In this document: one piece after another, positions 37,901-51,478 of the stretch
How positions within the stretch are numbered: the stretch's first letter is position 1
How the letters are laid out: every line of letters begins with the position of its first letter
From: Siphonodentalium dalli
Lineage: Eukaryota > Mollusca > Scaphopoda > Gadilida > Siphonodentaliidae
Length of the DNA stretch: 64,000 nucleotides
Direction: 5' to 3'
Assembly (NCBI GenBank): GCA_032622095.1
Contig: CP136065.1
Span: forward strand, 62,851,094 to 62,915,093
Position numbers and translations under genes: made by a program
The notes under the pieces: generated by a model
Told to the model about the DNA's origin: nothing
What the model saw: only the letters and a program-made list of their open reading frames with translations
Database searches by the model: none

Positions 37901-40900
37901 GGATGACCATACCACCACTATTTCGAACTGCGTGTGGTACTTTTATTACACCACTGTCAATATAGTCCATCTTCAACCCATGAATTCGTCAATCAAGGGC
38001 GTATCCGCACAGTAGAATTGGTTCAAATGACTATAACTATAATATTTTGACCTATCACGATATTCACAAGTTCGGGATGACCAATATAACCAATATTTCG
38101 AACTGCTTGTGGTCCTTTTATTACACAACGGTGAATGTAGTCCAACTTCGATCTATATATGTGTCAATTAAGGGCGTATCCGCACTGTGAAATTAGCCCA
38201 AATGACTATAACAGTAATATTTTGACATATCACGATATTCACAAGTTCGGGATGACCATACAACCACTATCTCGAACTGCGTGTGGTCCCTTTATTACAC
38301 AACGGTGAATGTAGTCCAACTTCGATCCATATATTTGTCAATTAAGGGCGTATTCGCACTGTGAAATTTGCCCAAATGACTATAACAGTAATATTTCGAC
38401 CTATCACGATATTCACAAGTTCGGGATTACCATACAACCACTATTTCGAACTGCGTGTGGAACTTTTATTACACCACTGTCAATGTAGTCCATCTTCAAC
38501 CCATGAATTTGTCAATTAAGGGCGTATCCGCACTGTAGAATTGGCACAAATGACTATTATTATCATATTTCGACCTATCACGATATTCACAAGATCGGGA
38601 TGACCCATATAACAATATTTCGAACTGCGTGTGGTCCTTTTATTACACAACGGTCAATATAGTCCAACGTCGATCCATATATTTGTCCATTAAGGGCGTA
38701 TTCGCACTGTGAATTTGCCCAAATGACTATAACAGTAATATTTCGACCTATCACCATAATCACAAGTTCGGGATGACCCATACAACCAATATTTCGAACT
38801 GCGTGTGGTCCTTTTATTACACAACGGTGAATGTAGTCCAACGTCGATCCATATATTTGTCAATTAAGGGCGTATTCGCACTGTGAAATTTGCCCAAATG
38901 ACTATAACAGTAATATTTCGACCTATCACCATATTCACAAGTTCGGGATGACCCATATAACCAATATTTCGAACTGCGCGTGGTCCTGTTATTACACAAC
39001 GGTGAATGTAGTCCAACTTCGATCCATATATTTGTCAATTAAGGGCGTATTCGTACTGTGAAATTTGCCCAAATGACTATAACAGTAATATTTCGACCTA
39101 TCACCATATTCACAAGTTCGGGATGACCCATACAACCAATATTTCGAACTGCGTGTGGTCCTTTTATTACACAACGGTGAATGTAGTCCAACTTCGATCC
39201 ATATATTTGTCAATTAAGGGCGTATTCGCACTGTGAAATTTGCCCAAATGACTATAACAGTAATATTTCGACCTATCACGATATTCACAAGTTCGGGATG
39301 ACCATACAACCACTATTTCGAACTGCGTGTGGTACTTTTATTACACCACTGTCAATGTAGTCCATCTTCAACCCATGAATTTGTCAATTAAGGGAGTTTC
39401 CGCACTGTAGAATTGGCACAAATGACTATTATTATCATATTTCGACCTATCACGATATTCACAAGTTCGGGATGACCCATATAACAATATTTCGAACTGC
39501 GTGTGGTCCTTTTATTACACAACGGTGAATGTAGTCCAACTTCGATCCATATATTTGTCAATTAAGGGCGTATTCGCACTGTGAAATTTGCCCAAATGAC
39601 TATAACAGTAATATTTCGACCTATCACCATATTCACAAGTTCGGGATGACCCATAGAACCAATATTTCGAATTGCGTGTGGTCCTTTTATTACACAACGG
39701 TGAATGTAGTCCAACTTCGATCCATATATTTGTCAATTAAGGGCGTATCCGCAGTGTGAAATTTGCCCAAATGACTATAACAGTAATATTTCGACCTATC
39801 ACCATATTCACAAGTTCGGGATGACCCATATAACCAATATTTCGAACTGCGTGTGGTCCTTTTATTACACAACGGTGAATGTAGTCCAACTTCGATCTAT
39901 TTAATTGTCAATTAAGGGCGTATCCGCACTGTGAAATTTGCCCAAAAAACTATAACAGTAATATTTCGACATATCACGATATTCACAAGTTCGGGATGAC
40001 CATACAACCACTATTTCGAACTGCGTGTGGTACTTTTATTACACCACTGTCCATGTAGTCCATCTTCAACCCATGAATTTGTCAATCAAGGGCGTATCCG
40101 CACTGTAGAATTGGTTCAAATGACTATAACTATAATATTTTGACCTATCACGATATTCACAAGTTCGGGATGACCAATATAACCAATATTTCGAACAGCG
40201 TGTGGTCCTTTTATTACACAACGGTGAATGTAGTCCAACTTCGATCCATATATTTGTCAATTAAGGGCGTATTCGCACTGTGAAATTTGCCCAAATGACT
40301 ATAACAGTAATATTTAGACCTATCACCATATTCACAAGTTCGGGATGACCCATACAACCAATATTTCGAACTGCGTGTGGTCCTTTTATTACACAACGGT
40401 GAATGTAGTCCAACTTCGATCTATATATTTGTCAATTAAGGGCGTATCCGCACTGTGAAATTTGCCCAAATGACTATAACAGTAATATTTCGACATATCA
40501 CGATATTCACAAGTTCGGGATGACCATACCACCACTATTTCGAACTGCGTGTGGTACTTTTATTACACCACTGTCAATGTAGTCCATCTTCAACCCATGA
40601 ATTTGTCAATCAAGGGCGTATCCGCACTGTAGAATTGGTTCAAATGACTATAACTATAATATTTTGACCTATCACGATATTCACAAGTTCGGGATGACCC
40701 ATATAACAATATTTCGAACTGCGTGTGGTCCTTTTGTTACACAACGGTGAATGTAGTCCAACTTCGATCCATATATTTGTCAATTAAGGGCGTATCCGCA
40801 CTGTGAAATTTGCCCAAATGACTATAACAGTAATATTTCGACCTATCACCATATTCACAAGTTCGGGATGACCCATATAACCAATATTTCGAACTGCGTG

Positions 40901-43900
40901 TGGTCCTTTTATTACACAACGGTGAATGTAGTCCAACTTCGATCCATATATTTGTCAATTAAGGGCGTATTCGCACTGTGAAATTTGCCCAAATGACTAT
41001 AACAGTAATATTTCGACATATCACGATATTCACAAGTTCGGGATGACCATACAACCACTATTTCGAACTGCGTGTGGTACTTTTATTACACCAATGTCAA
41101 TGTAGTCCATCTTCAACCCATGAATTTGTCAATCAAGGGCGTATCCGCACTGTAGAATTGGTTCAAATGACTATAACTATAATATTTTGACCTATCACGA
41201 TATTCACAAGTTCGGGATGACCAATATAACCAATATTTCGAACTGCGTGTGGTCCTTTTATTACACAACGGTGAATGTAGTCCAACTTCGATCTATATAT
41301 TTGTCGATTAAGGGCGTATCCGCACTGTGAAATTAGCCCAAATGACTATAACAGTAATATTTTGACATATCACGATATTCACAAGTTCGGGATGACCATA
41401 CAACCACTATTACGAACTGCGTGTGGTACTTTTATTACACCACTGTCAATGTAGTCCATCTTCAACCCATGAATTTGTCAATCAAGGGCGTATCCGCACT
41501 GTAGAATTGGCACAAATGACTATTATTATCATATTTCGACCTATCACGATATTCACAAGTTCGGGATGACCCATATAACAATATTTCGAACTGCGTGTGG
41601 TCCTTTTGTTACACAACGGTGAATGTAGTCCAACTTCGATCCATATATTTGTCAATTTAGGGCGTATTCGCACTGTGAAATTTGCCCAAATGACTACAAC
41701 AGTAATATTTCGACATATCACCATATTCACAAGTTCGGGATGACCCATATAACCAATATTTCGAACTGCGTGTGGTCCTTTTATTACACAACGGTGAATG
41801 TAGTCCAACTTCGATCTATATATTTGTCTATTAAAGGCGTATCCGCACTGTGAAATTAGCCCAAATGACTATAACAGTAATATTTCGACATATCACGATA
41901 TTCACAAGTTCGGGATGACCATACAACCACTATTTCGAACTGCGTGTGGTACTTTTATCACACCACTGTCAATGTAGTCCATCTTCAACCCATGAATTTG
42001 TCATTTAAAGGCGTATCCGCACTGTAGAATTGGCACAAATGACTATTATTATCATATTTCGACCTATCACGATATTCACAAGTTCGGGATGACCCATATA
42101 ACAATATTTCGAACTGCATGTGGTCCTTTTATTACACAACGGTGAATGTAGTCCAACTTCGATCCATATATTTGTCAATTAAGGTCGTATCCGTACTGTG
42201 AAATTTGCCCAAATGACTATAACAGTAATATTTCGACATATCACGATATTCACAAGTTCGGGATGACCATACAACCACTATCTCGAACTGCGTGTGGTCC
42301 CTTTATTACACAACGGTGAATGTAGTCCAACTTCGATCCATATATTTGTCAATTAAGGGCGTATTCGCACTGTGAAATTTGCCCAAATGACTATAACAGT
42401 AATATTTCGACCTATCACGATATTCACAAGTTCGGGATTACCATACAACCACTATTTCGAACTGCGTGTGGTACTTTTATTACACCACTGTCAATGTAGT
42501 CCATCTTCAACCCATGAATTTGTCAATTAAGGGCGTATCCGCACTGTAGAATTGGCACAAATGACTATTATTATCATATTTCGACCTATCACGATATTCA
42601 CAAGATCGGGATGACCCATATAACAATATTTCGAACTGCGTGTGGTCCTTTTATTACACAACGGTCAATATAGTCCAACGTCGATCCATATATTTGTCAA
42701 TTAAGGGCGTATTCGCACGGTGAATTTGCCCAAATGACTATAACAGTAATATTTCGACCTATCACCATAATCACAAGTTCGGGATGACCCATACAACCAA
42801 TATTTCGAACTGCGTGTGGTCCTTTTATTACACAACGGTGAATGTAGTCCAACTTCGATCCATATATTTGTCAATTAAGGGCGTATTCGTACTGTGAAAT
42901 TTGCCCAAATGACTATAACAGTAATATTTCGACCTATCACCATATTCACAAGTTCGGGATGACCCATACAACCAATATTTCGAACTGCGTGTGGTCCTTT
43001 TATTACACAACGGTGAATGTAGTCCAACTTCGATCTATATATTTGTCTATTAAAGGCGTATCCGCACTGTGAAATTAGCCCAAATGACTATAACAGTAAT
43101 ATTTCGACATATCACGATATTCACAAGTTCGGGATGACCATACAACCACTATTTCGAACTGCATGTGGTACTTTTATCACACCACGGTCAATGTAGTCCA
43201 TCTTCAACCCATGAATTTGTCATTTAAAGGCGTATCCGCACTGTAGAATTGGCACAAATGACTATTATTATCATATTTCGACCTATCACGATATTCACAA
43301 GTTCGGGATGACCCATATAACAATATTTCGAACTGCATGTGGTCCTTTTATTACACAACGGTGAATGTAGTCCAACTTCGATCCATATATTTGTCAATTA
43401 AGGTCGTATCCGCACTGTGAAATTTGCCCAAATGACTATAACAGTAATATTTCGACCTATCACCATATTCACAAGTTCGGGATGACCCATACAACCAATA
43501 TTTCGAACTGCGTGTGGTCCTTTTATTACCCAACGGTGAATGTAGTCCAACTTCGATCCGTATATTTGTCAATTAAGGGCGTATCCGCACTGTGAAATTT
43601 GCCCAAATGACTATAACAGTAATATTTTGACCTATCACGATATTCATAAATTCGGGGTGACCCATATAACCAATATTTCGAACTGCGTGTGGTCCTTTTG
43701 TTACACAACGGTGAATGTAGTCCAACTTCGATCTATATATTTGTCAATTAAGGGCGTATCCGCACTGTGAAATTTGCCCAAATGACTATAACAGTAATAT
43801 TTCGACATATCACGATATTCACAAGTTCGGGATGACCATACAACCACTATTTCGAACTGCATGTGGTACTTTTATTACACCACTGTCCATGTAGTCCATC

Positions 43901-45300
43901 TTCAAACCATGAATGTGTCAATCAAGGGCGTATCCGCACTGTAGAATTGGTTCAAATGACTATAACAGTAATATTTCGACCTATCACCATATTCACAAGT
44001 TCGGGATGACCCATACAACCAATATTTCGAACTGCGTGTGGTCCTTTTATTACACAACGGTGAATGTAGTCCAACTTCGATCCATATATTTGTCAATTAA
44101 GGTCGTATCCGCACTGTGAAATTTGCCCAAATGACTATAACAGTAATATTTCGACCTATCACCATATTCACAAGTTCGGGATGACCCATGCAACCAATAT
44201 TTCGAACTGCGTGTGGTCCTTTTATTACCCAGCGGTGAATGTAGTCCAACTTCGATCCGTATATTTGTCAATTAAGGGCGTATCCGCACTGTGAAATTTG
44301 CCCAAATGACTATAACAGTAATATTTTGACCTATCACGATATTCATAAATTCGGGGTGACCCATATAACCAATATTTCGAACTGCGTGTGGTCCTTTTGT
44401 TACACAACGGTGAATGTAGTCCAACTTCAATCTATATATTTGTCAATTAAGGGCGTACTCGCACTGTGAAATTTGCCCAAATGACTATAACAGTAATATT
44501 TCGACCTATCACCATATTCACAAGTTCGGGATGACCCATACAACCAATATTTCGAACTGCGTGTGGTCCTTTTATTACACAACGGTGAATGTAGTCCAAC
44601 TTCGATCCATATATTTGTCAATTAAGGGCGTATTTGCACTGTGAAATTTGCCCAAATGACTATAACAGTAATATTTCGACCTATCACGATATTCACAAAT
44701 TCGGGATGACCCATATAACCACTATTTCGAACTGCGTATGGTACTTTTATTACACAACTGTCAATGTAGTCCATCTTCGACCCATGAATTTGTAAATTAA
44801 GGGCGCATCCGCACTGTGGGATTGGTTCAAATGACTATAACTATAATATTGTGACCTATCACGATATTCACAAGTTCGGAATGACCAATATAACCAATAT
44901 TTCGTACTGCGTGTGGTCCTTTTATTACACAACGGTGAATGTAGTCCAACTTCGATCTATATATTTGTCAAATAAAGGCGTATCCGCACTGTGAAATTTG
45001 CCCAAATGACTATAACAGTAATTTTTCGACATATCACGATATTCACAAGTTCGGCATGACCAATATAACCAATATTTCGAACTGCGTGTGGTCCTTTTAT
45101 TACACAACGGTGAATGTAGTCCAACTTCGATCCATATATTTGTCAATTAAGGGCGTATTCGCACTGTGAAATTTGCCCAAATGACTATAACAGTAATATT
45201 TCGACCTATCACCATATTCACAAGTTCGGGGTGATCAATATAACCAATATTTCGAACTGCGTGTGGTCCTTTTATTACACAACGGTGAATGTAGTCCAAT
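31961..45300 (+). repeat. 175-bp satellite, left block (~76 monomers)
   Basis: Monomers contain 'acaagttcgggatgacccat', 'ttcgaactgcgtgtggtcct', 'acttcgatccatatatttgt' and 'cccaaatgactataacagta'. Several variant classes exist: one with 'ccactgtcaatgtagtccat' and 'caacccatgaatttgtcaat', another with 'tattattatcatatttcgac'. Classes alternate in recurring multi-monomer blocks of about 699 and 873 bp. Minus-strand 60-73 codon ORFs recur each monomer, but 175 is not divisible by three and they break at once, so they are not genes. Confidence 0.97.
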
Positions 45301-48300
45301 TTGACAGTGATGTAATAAAAGTACCACACGTAGTTCGAAATCCAGGATATATTGGTCATCCGAACTTGTGAATAACTTGATAGGTCAAAATATTACTGTT
45401 ATAGTCATTTGGGCAAATTTCACAGTGCGGATACGCCCTTAATTGACAAATATGTAGATCGAAGTTGGACTACATTCACCGTTGTGTAACAAAAGGACCA
45501 CACGCAGTTCGAAATATTGGTTATATGGGTCACCCCGAATTTATGAATATCGTGATAGGTCAAAATATTACTGTTATAGTCATTTGGGCAAATTTCACAG
45601 TGCGGATACGCCCTTAATTGACAAATATGGATCGAAGTTGGACTACATTCACCGTTGGGTAATAAAAGGACCACACGCAGTTCGAAATATTGGTTGTATG
45701 GGTCATCCCGAACTTGTGAATATGGTGATAGGTCGAAATATTACTGTTATAGTCATTTGGGCAAATTTCACAGTGCGGATACGACCTTAATTGACAAATA
45801 TATGGATCGAAGTTGCACTACATTCACCGTTGTGTAATAAAAGGACCACACACAGTTCGAAATATTGTTATATGGGTCATCCCGAACTTGTGAATATGGT
45901 GATAGGTCGAACTATGATAATAATAGTCATTTGTGTCAATTCTACAGTGCGGATACGCCTTTAACTGACAAATTCATGGGTTGAAGATGGACTACATTGA
46001 CAGTGGTGTGATAAAAGTACCACACGCAGTTCGAAATAGTGGTTGTATGGTCATCCCGAACTTGTGAATATCGTGATAGGTCGAAATATTACTGTTATAG
46101 TCATTTGGGCTAATTTCACAGTGCGGATACGCCCTTAATTGACAAATATATAGATCGAAGTTGGACTACATTCACCGTTATGTAATAAAAGGACCACACG
46201 CAGTTCGAAATATTGGTTATATGGGTCATCCCGAACTTGTGAATATGGTGATAGGTCGAAATATTACTGTTATAGTCATTTGGGCAAATTTCACAGTGCG
46301 GATACGCCCTTAAATGACAAATATATGGATCGAAGTTGGACTACATTCACCGTTGTGTAACAAAAGGACCACACGCAGTTCGAAATGTTGGTTATATGGG
46401 TCATCCCGAACTTGTGAATATGGTGATAGGTCGAAATATTACTGTTGTAGTCATTTGGGCAAATTTCACAGTGCGAATACGCCCTTAATTGACAAATATA
46501 TGGATCGAAGTTGGACTACATTCACCGTTGTGTAACAAAAAGACCACACGCAGTTCGAAATATTGTTATATGGGTCATCCCGAACTTGTGAATATCGTGA
46601 TAGGTCGAAATATGATAATAATAGTCTTTTGTGCCAATTCTACAGTGCGGATACGCCCTTGATTGACAAATTCATGGGTTGAAGATGGACTACATTGACA
46701 GTGGTGTAATAAAAGTACCACACGCAGTTCGAAATAGTGGTTGTATGGTCATCCCGAACTTGTGAATATCGTGATATGTCAAAATATTACTGTTATAGTC
46801 ATTTGGGCTAATTTCACAGTGCGGATACGCCCTTAATCGACAAATATATAGATCGAAGTTGGACTACATTCACCGTTGTGTAATAAAAGGACCACACGCA
46901 GTTCGAAATATTGGTTATATTGGTCATCCCGAACTTGTGAATATCGTGATAGGTCAAAATATTATAGTTATAGTCATTTGAACCAATTCTACAGTGCGGA
47001 TACGCCCTTGATTGACAAATTCATGGGTTGAAGATGGACTACATTGACAGTGGTGTAATAAAAGTACCACACGCAGTTCAAATAGTGGTTGTATGGTCAT
47101 CCCGAACTTGTGAATATCGTGATATGTCGAAATATTACTGTTATAGTCATTTGGGCAAATTTCACAGTGCGAATACGCCCTTAATTGACAAATATATGGA
47201 TCGAAATTGGACTACATTCACCGTTGTGTAATAAAAGGACCAAACGCAGTTCGAAATATTGGTTATATGGGTCATCCCGAACTTGTGAATATGGTGATAG
47301 GTCGAAATATTACTGTTATAGTCATTTGGGCTAATTTCACAGTGCGGATACGCCCTTAATCGACAAATATATAGATCGAAGTTGGACTACATTCACCGTT
47401 GTGTAATAAAAGGACCACACGCAGTTCGAAATATTGGTTATATGGGTCATCCCGAACTTGTGAATATGGTGATAGGTCGAACTATGATAATAATAGTCAT
47501 TTGTGCCAATTCTACAGTGCGGATACGCCCTTGATTGACAAATTCATGGGTTGAAGATGGACTACATTGACAGTGGTGTAATAAAAGTACCACACGCAGT
47601 TCGAAATAGTGGTGGTATGGTCATCCCGAACTTGTGAATATCGTGATAGGTCGAAATATTACTGTTATAGTCATTTGGGCAAATTTCACAGTGCGAATAC
47701 GCCCTTAATTGACAAATATATGGATCGAAGTTGGACTACATTCACCGTTGTGTAATAAAAGGACCACACGCAGTTCGAAATATTGGTTATATGGGTCATC
47801 CCGAACTTGTGAATATGGTGATAGGTCGAAATATTACTGTTATAGTCATTTGGGCAAATTTCACAGTGCGGATACGCCCTTAATCGACAAATATATAGAT
47901 CGAAGTTGGACTACATTCACCGTTGTGTAATAAAAGGACCACACGCAGTTCGAAATATTGGTTATATTGGTCATCCCGAACTTGTGAATATCGTGATAGG
48001 TCAAAATATTATAGTTATAGTCATTTGAACCAATTCTACAGTGCGGATACGCCCTTGATTGACAAATTCATGGGTTGAAGATGGACTACATTGACAGTGG
48101 TGTAATAATAGTACCACACGCAGTTCGAAATAGTGGTTGTATGGTCATCCCGAACTTGTGAATATCGTGATATGTCGAAATATTACCGTTATAGTCATTT
48201 GGGCAAATTTCACAGTGCGAATACGCCCTTAATTGACAAATATATGGATCGAAGTTGGACTACATTCACCGTTGTGTAATAAAAGGACCACACGCAGTTC

Positions 48301-51300
48301 GAAATATTGGTTATATGGGTCATCCCGAACTTGTGAATATGGTGATAGGTCGAAGTATTACTGTTATAGTCATTTGGGCAAATTTCACAGTGCGGATACG
48401 CCCGTAATTGACAAATATATGGATCGAAGTTGGACTACATTCACTGTTGTGTAATAAAAGGACCACACGCAGTTCGAAATATTGGTTGTATGTGTCATCC
48501 CTAAATTGTGAATATGGTGATAGGTCGAAATATTACTGTTATAGTCATTTGGGCAAATTTCACAGTGCGAATACGCCCTTAATTGACAAATATATGGATC
48601 GAAGTTGGACTACATTCACCGTTGTGTAATAAAAGGACCACACGCAGTTAGAAATATTGGTTGTATGGTCATCCCGAACTTGTGAATATCGTGATATGTC
48701 AAAATATTACTGTTATAGTCATTTGGGCTAATTTCACAGTGCGGATACGCCCTTAATCGACAAATATATAGATCGAAGTTGGACTACATTCACCGTTGTG
48801 TAATAAAAGGACCACACGCAGTTCGAAATATTGGTTATATTGGTCATCCCGAACTTGTGAATATCGTGATAGGTCAAAATATTATAGTTATAGTCATTTG
48901 AACCAATTCTACAGTGCGGATACGCCCTTGATTGACAAATTCATGGGTTGACGATGGACTACATTGACAGTGGTGTAATAAAAGTACCACACGCAGTTCG
49001 AAATAGTGGTGGTATGGTCATCCCGAACTTGTGAATATCGTGATAGGTCGAAATATTACTGTTATAGTCATTTGGGCAAATTTCACAGTGCGAATACGCC
49101 CTTAATTGACAAATATATGGATCGAAGTTGGACTACATTCACCGTTGTGTAATAAAAGGACCACACGCAGTTCGAAATATTGGTTATATGGGTCATCCCG
49201 AACTTGTGAATATGGTGATAGGTCGAAATATTACTGTTATAGTCATTTGGGCAAATTTCACAGTGCGAATACGCCCTTAATTGACAAATATATGGATCGA
49301 AGTTGGACTACATTCACCGTTGTGTAATAAAAGGACCACACGCAGTTCGAAATATTGGTTATATGGGTCATCCCGAACTTGTGAATATGGTGATAGGTCG
49401 AAATATTACTGTTATAGTCATTTGGGCAAATTTCACAGTGCGGATACGCCCTTAATTGACAAATATATGGATCGAAGTTGGACTACATTCACCGTTGTGT
49501 AATAAAAGGACCACACGCAGTTAGAAATATTGGTTGTATGGGTCATCCCGAACTTGTGAATATCGTGATAGGTCGAAATATTACTGTTATAGTCATTTGG
49601 GCAAATTTCACAGTGCGAATACGCCCTTAATTGACAAATATATGGATCGAAGTTGGACTACATTCACCGTTGTGTAATAAAAGGACCACACGCAGTTCGA
49701 AATATTGTTATATGGGTCATCGCGAACTTGTGAATATCGTGATAGGTCGAAATATGATAATAATAGTAATTTGTGCCAATTCTACAGTGCGGATACGCCC
49801 TTAATTGACAAATTCATGGGTTGAAGATGGACTACATTGGCAGTGGTGTAATAAAAGTACCACACGCAGTTCGAAATAGTGGTTGTATGGTCATCCCGAA
49901 CTTGTGAATATCGTGATAGGTCGAAATATTACTGTTATAGTCATTTGGGCAAATTTCACAGTGCGAATACGCCCTTAATTGACAAATATATGGATCGAAG
50001 TTGGACTACATTCACCGTTGTGTAATAAAAGGACCACACGCAGTTCGAAATATTGGTTGTATGGGTCATCCCGAACTTGTGAATATGGTGATAGGTCGAA
50101 ATATTACTGTTATAGTCATTTGGGCAAATTTCACAGTGCGAATACGCCCTTAATTGACAACTATATGGATCGAAGTTGGACTACATTCACCGTTGTGTAA
50201 TAAAAGGACCACACGCATTTCGAAATATTGGTTATATGGGTCATCCCGAACTTGTGAATATGGTGATAGGTCGAAATATTATTGTTATAGTCATTTGGGC
50301 AAATTTCACAGTGCGAATACGCCCTTAATTGACAACTATATGGATCGAAGTTGGACAACATTCACCTTTGTGTAATAAAAGGACCACACGCAGTTCGAAA
50401 TATTGGTTATATGGGTCATCCCGAACTTGTTAATATGGTGATAGGTCGAAATATTATTGTTATAGTCATTTGGGCAAATTTCACAGTGCGGATACGCCCT
50501 TAATTGACAAATATATGGATCGAAGTTGGACTACATTCACCGTTGTGTAATAAAAGGACCACACGCAGTTCGAAATATTGGTTGTATGGGTCATCCCGAA
50601 CTTGTGAATATGGTGATAGGTCGAAATATTACTGTTATAGTCATTTGGGCAAATTTCACAGTGCGAATACGCCCTTAATTGACAAATATATGGATCGAAG
50701 TTGGACTACATTCACCGTTGTGTAATAAAAGGACCACACGCAGTTCGAAATATTGTTATATGGGTCATCCCGAACTTGTGAATATCGTGATAGGTCGAAA
50801 TATGATAATAATAGTCATTTGTGCCAATTCTACAGTGCGGATACGCCCTTAATTGACAAATTCATGGGTTGAAGATGGACTACATTGACAGTGGTGTAAT
50901 AAAAGTACCACACGCAGTTCGAAATAGTGGTTGTATGGTCATCCCGAACTTGTGAATATCGTGATAGGTCGAAATATTACTGTTATAGTCATTTGGGCAA
51001 ATTTCACAGTGCGAATACGCCCTTAATTGACAAATATATGGATCGAAGTTGGACTACATTCACCGTTGTGTAATAAAAGGACCACACGCAATTCGAAATA
51101 GTGGTTGTATGGTCATCCCGAACTTGTGAATATCGTGATAGGTCGAAATATTACTGTTATAGTCATTTGGGCAAATTTCACAGTGCGAATACGCCCTTAA
51201 TTGACAAATATATGGATCGAAGTTGGACTAAATTCACCGTTGTGTAATAAAAGGACCACACGCAGTTCGAAATATTGGTTGTATGGGTCATCCCGAACTT

Positions 51301-51478
51301 GTGAATATGGTGATAGGTCGAAATATTACTGTTATAGTCATTTGGGCAAATTTCACACTGCGAATACGCCCTTAATTGACAAATATATGGATCGAAGTTG
51401 GACTACATTGACCGTTGTGAAAGAAAAGGACCACACGCAGTTCGAAATATTGGTTATATGGGTCATCCCGAACTTGTG
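45301..51478 (-). repeat. 175-bp satellite, right block in opposite orientation (~35 monomers)
   Basis: Same monomer and variant classes as the left block, reverse-complemented from about 45300 onward: 'aaaggaccacacgcagttcg', 'acaaatatatggatcgaagt', 'gtcatttgggcaaatttcac'. It ends at 'atgggtcatcccgaacttgtg' (to 51478), the same monomer phase at which the left block begins, so both blocks join their flanking ends identically. Confidence 0.97.

Noticed and set aside
31961-51478. Dozens of near-identical 60-73 codon ORFs resembling a protein repeat family
   Set aside because: They are the 175-bp satellite read in one frame. 175 is not divisible by three, so each frame breaks within about 1.25 monomers, and there is no start context or splicing signal.
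31961-51478. CENP-B-box-like motif suggesting a centromeric satellite
   Set aside because: I compared the TTCG-containing positions with the remembered vertebrate consensus and none fits the downstream CGGG spacing; nothing else indicates a centromere.
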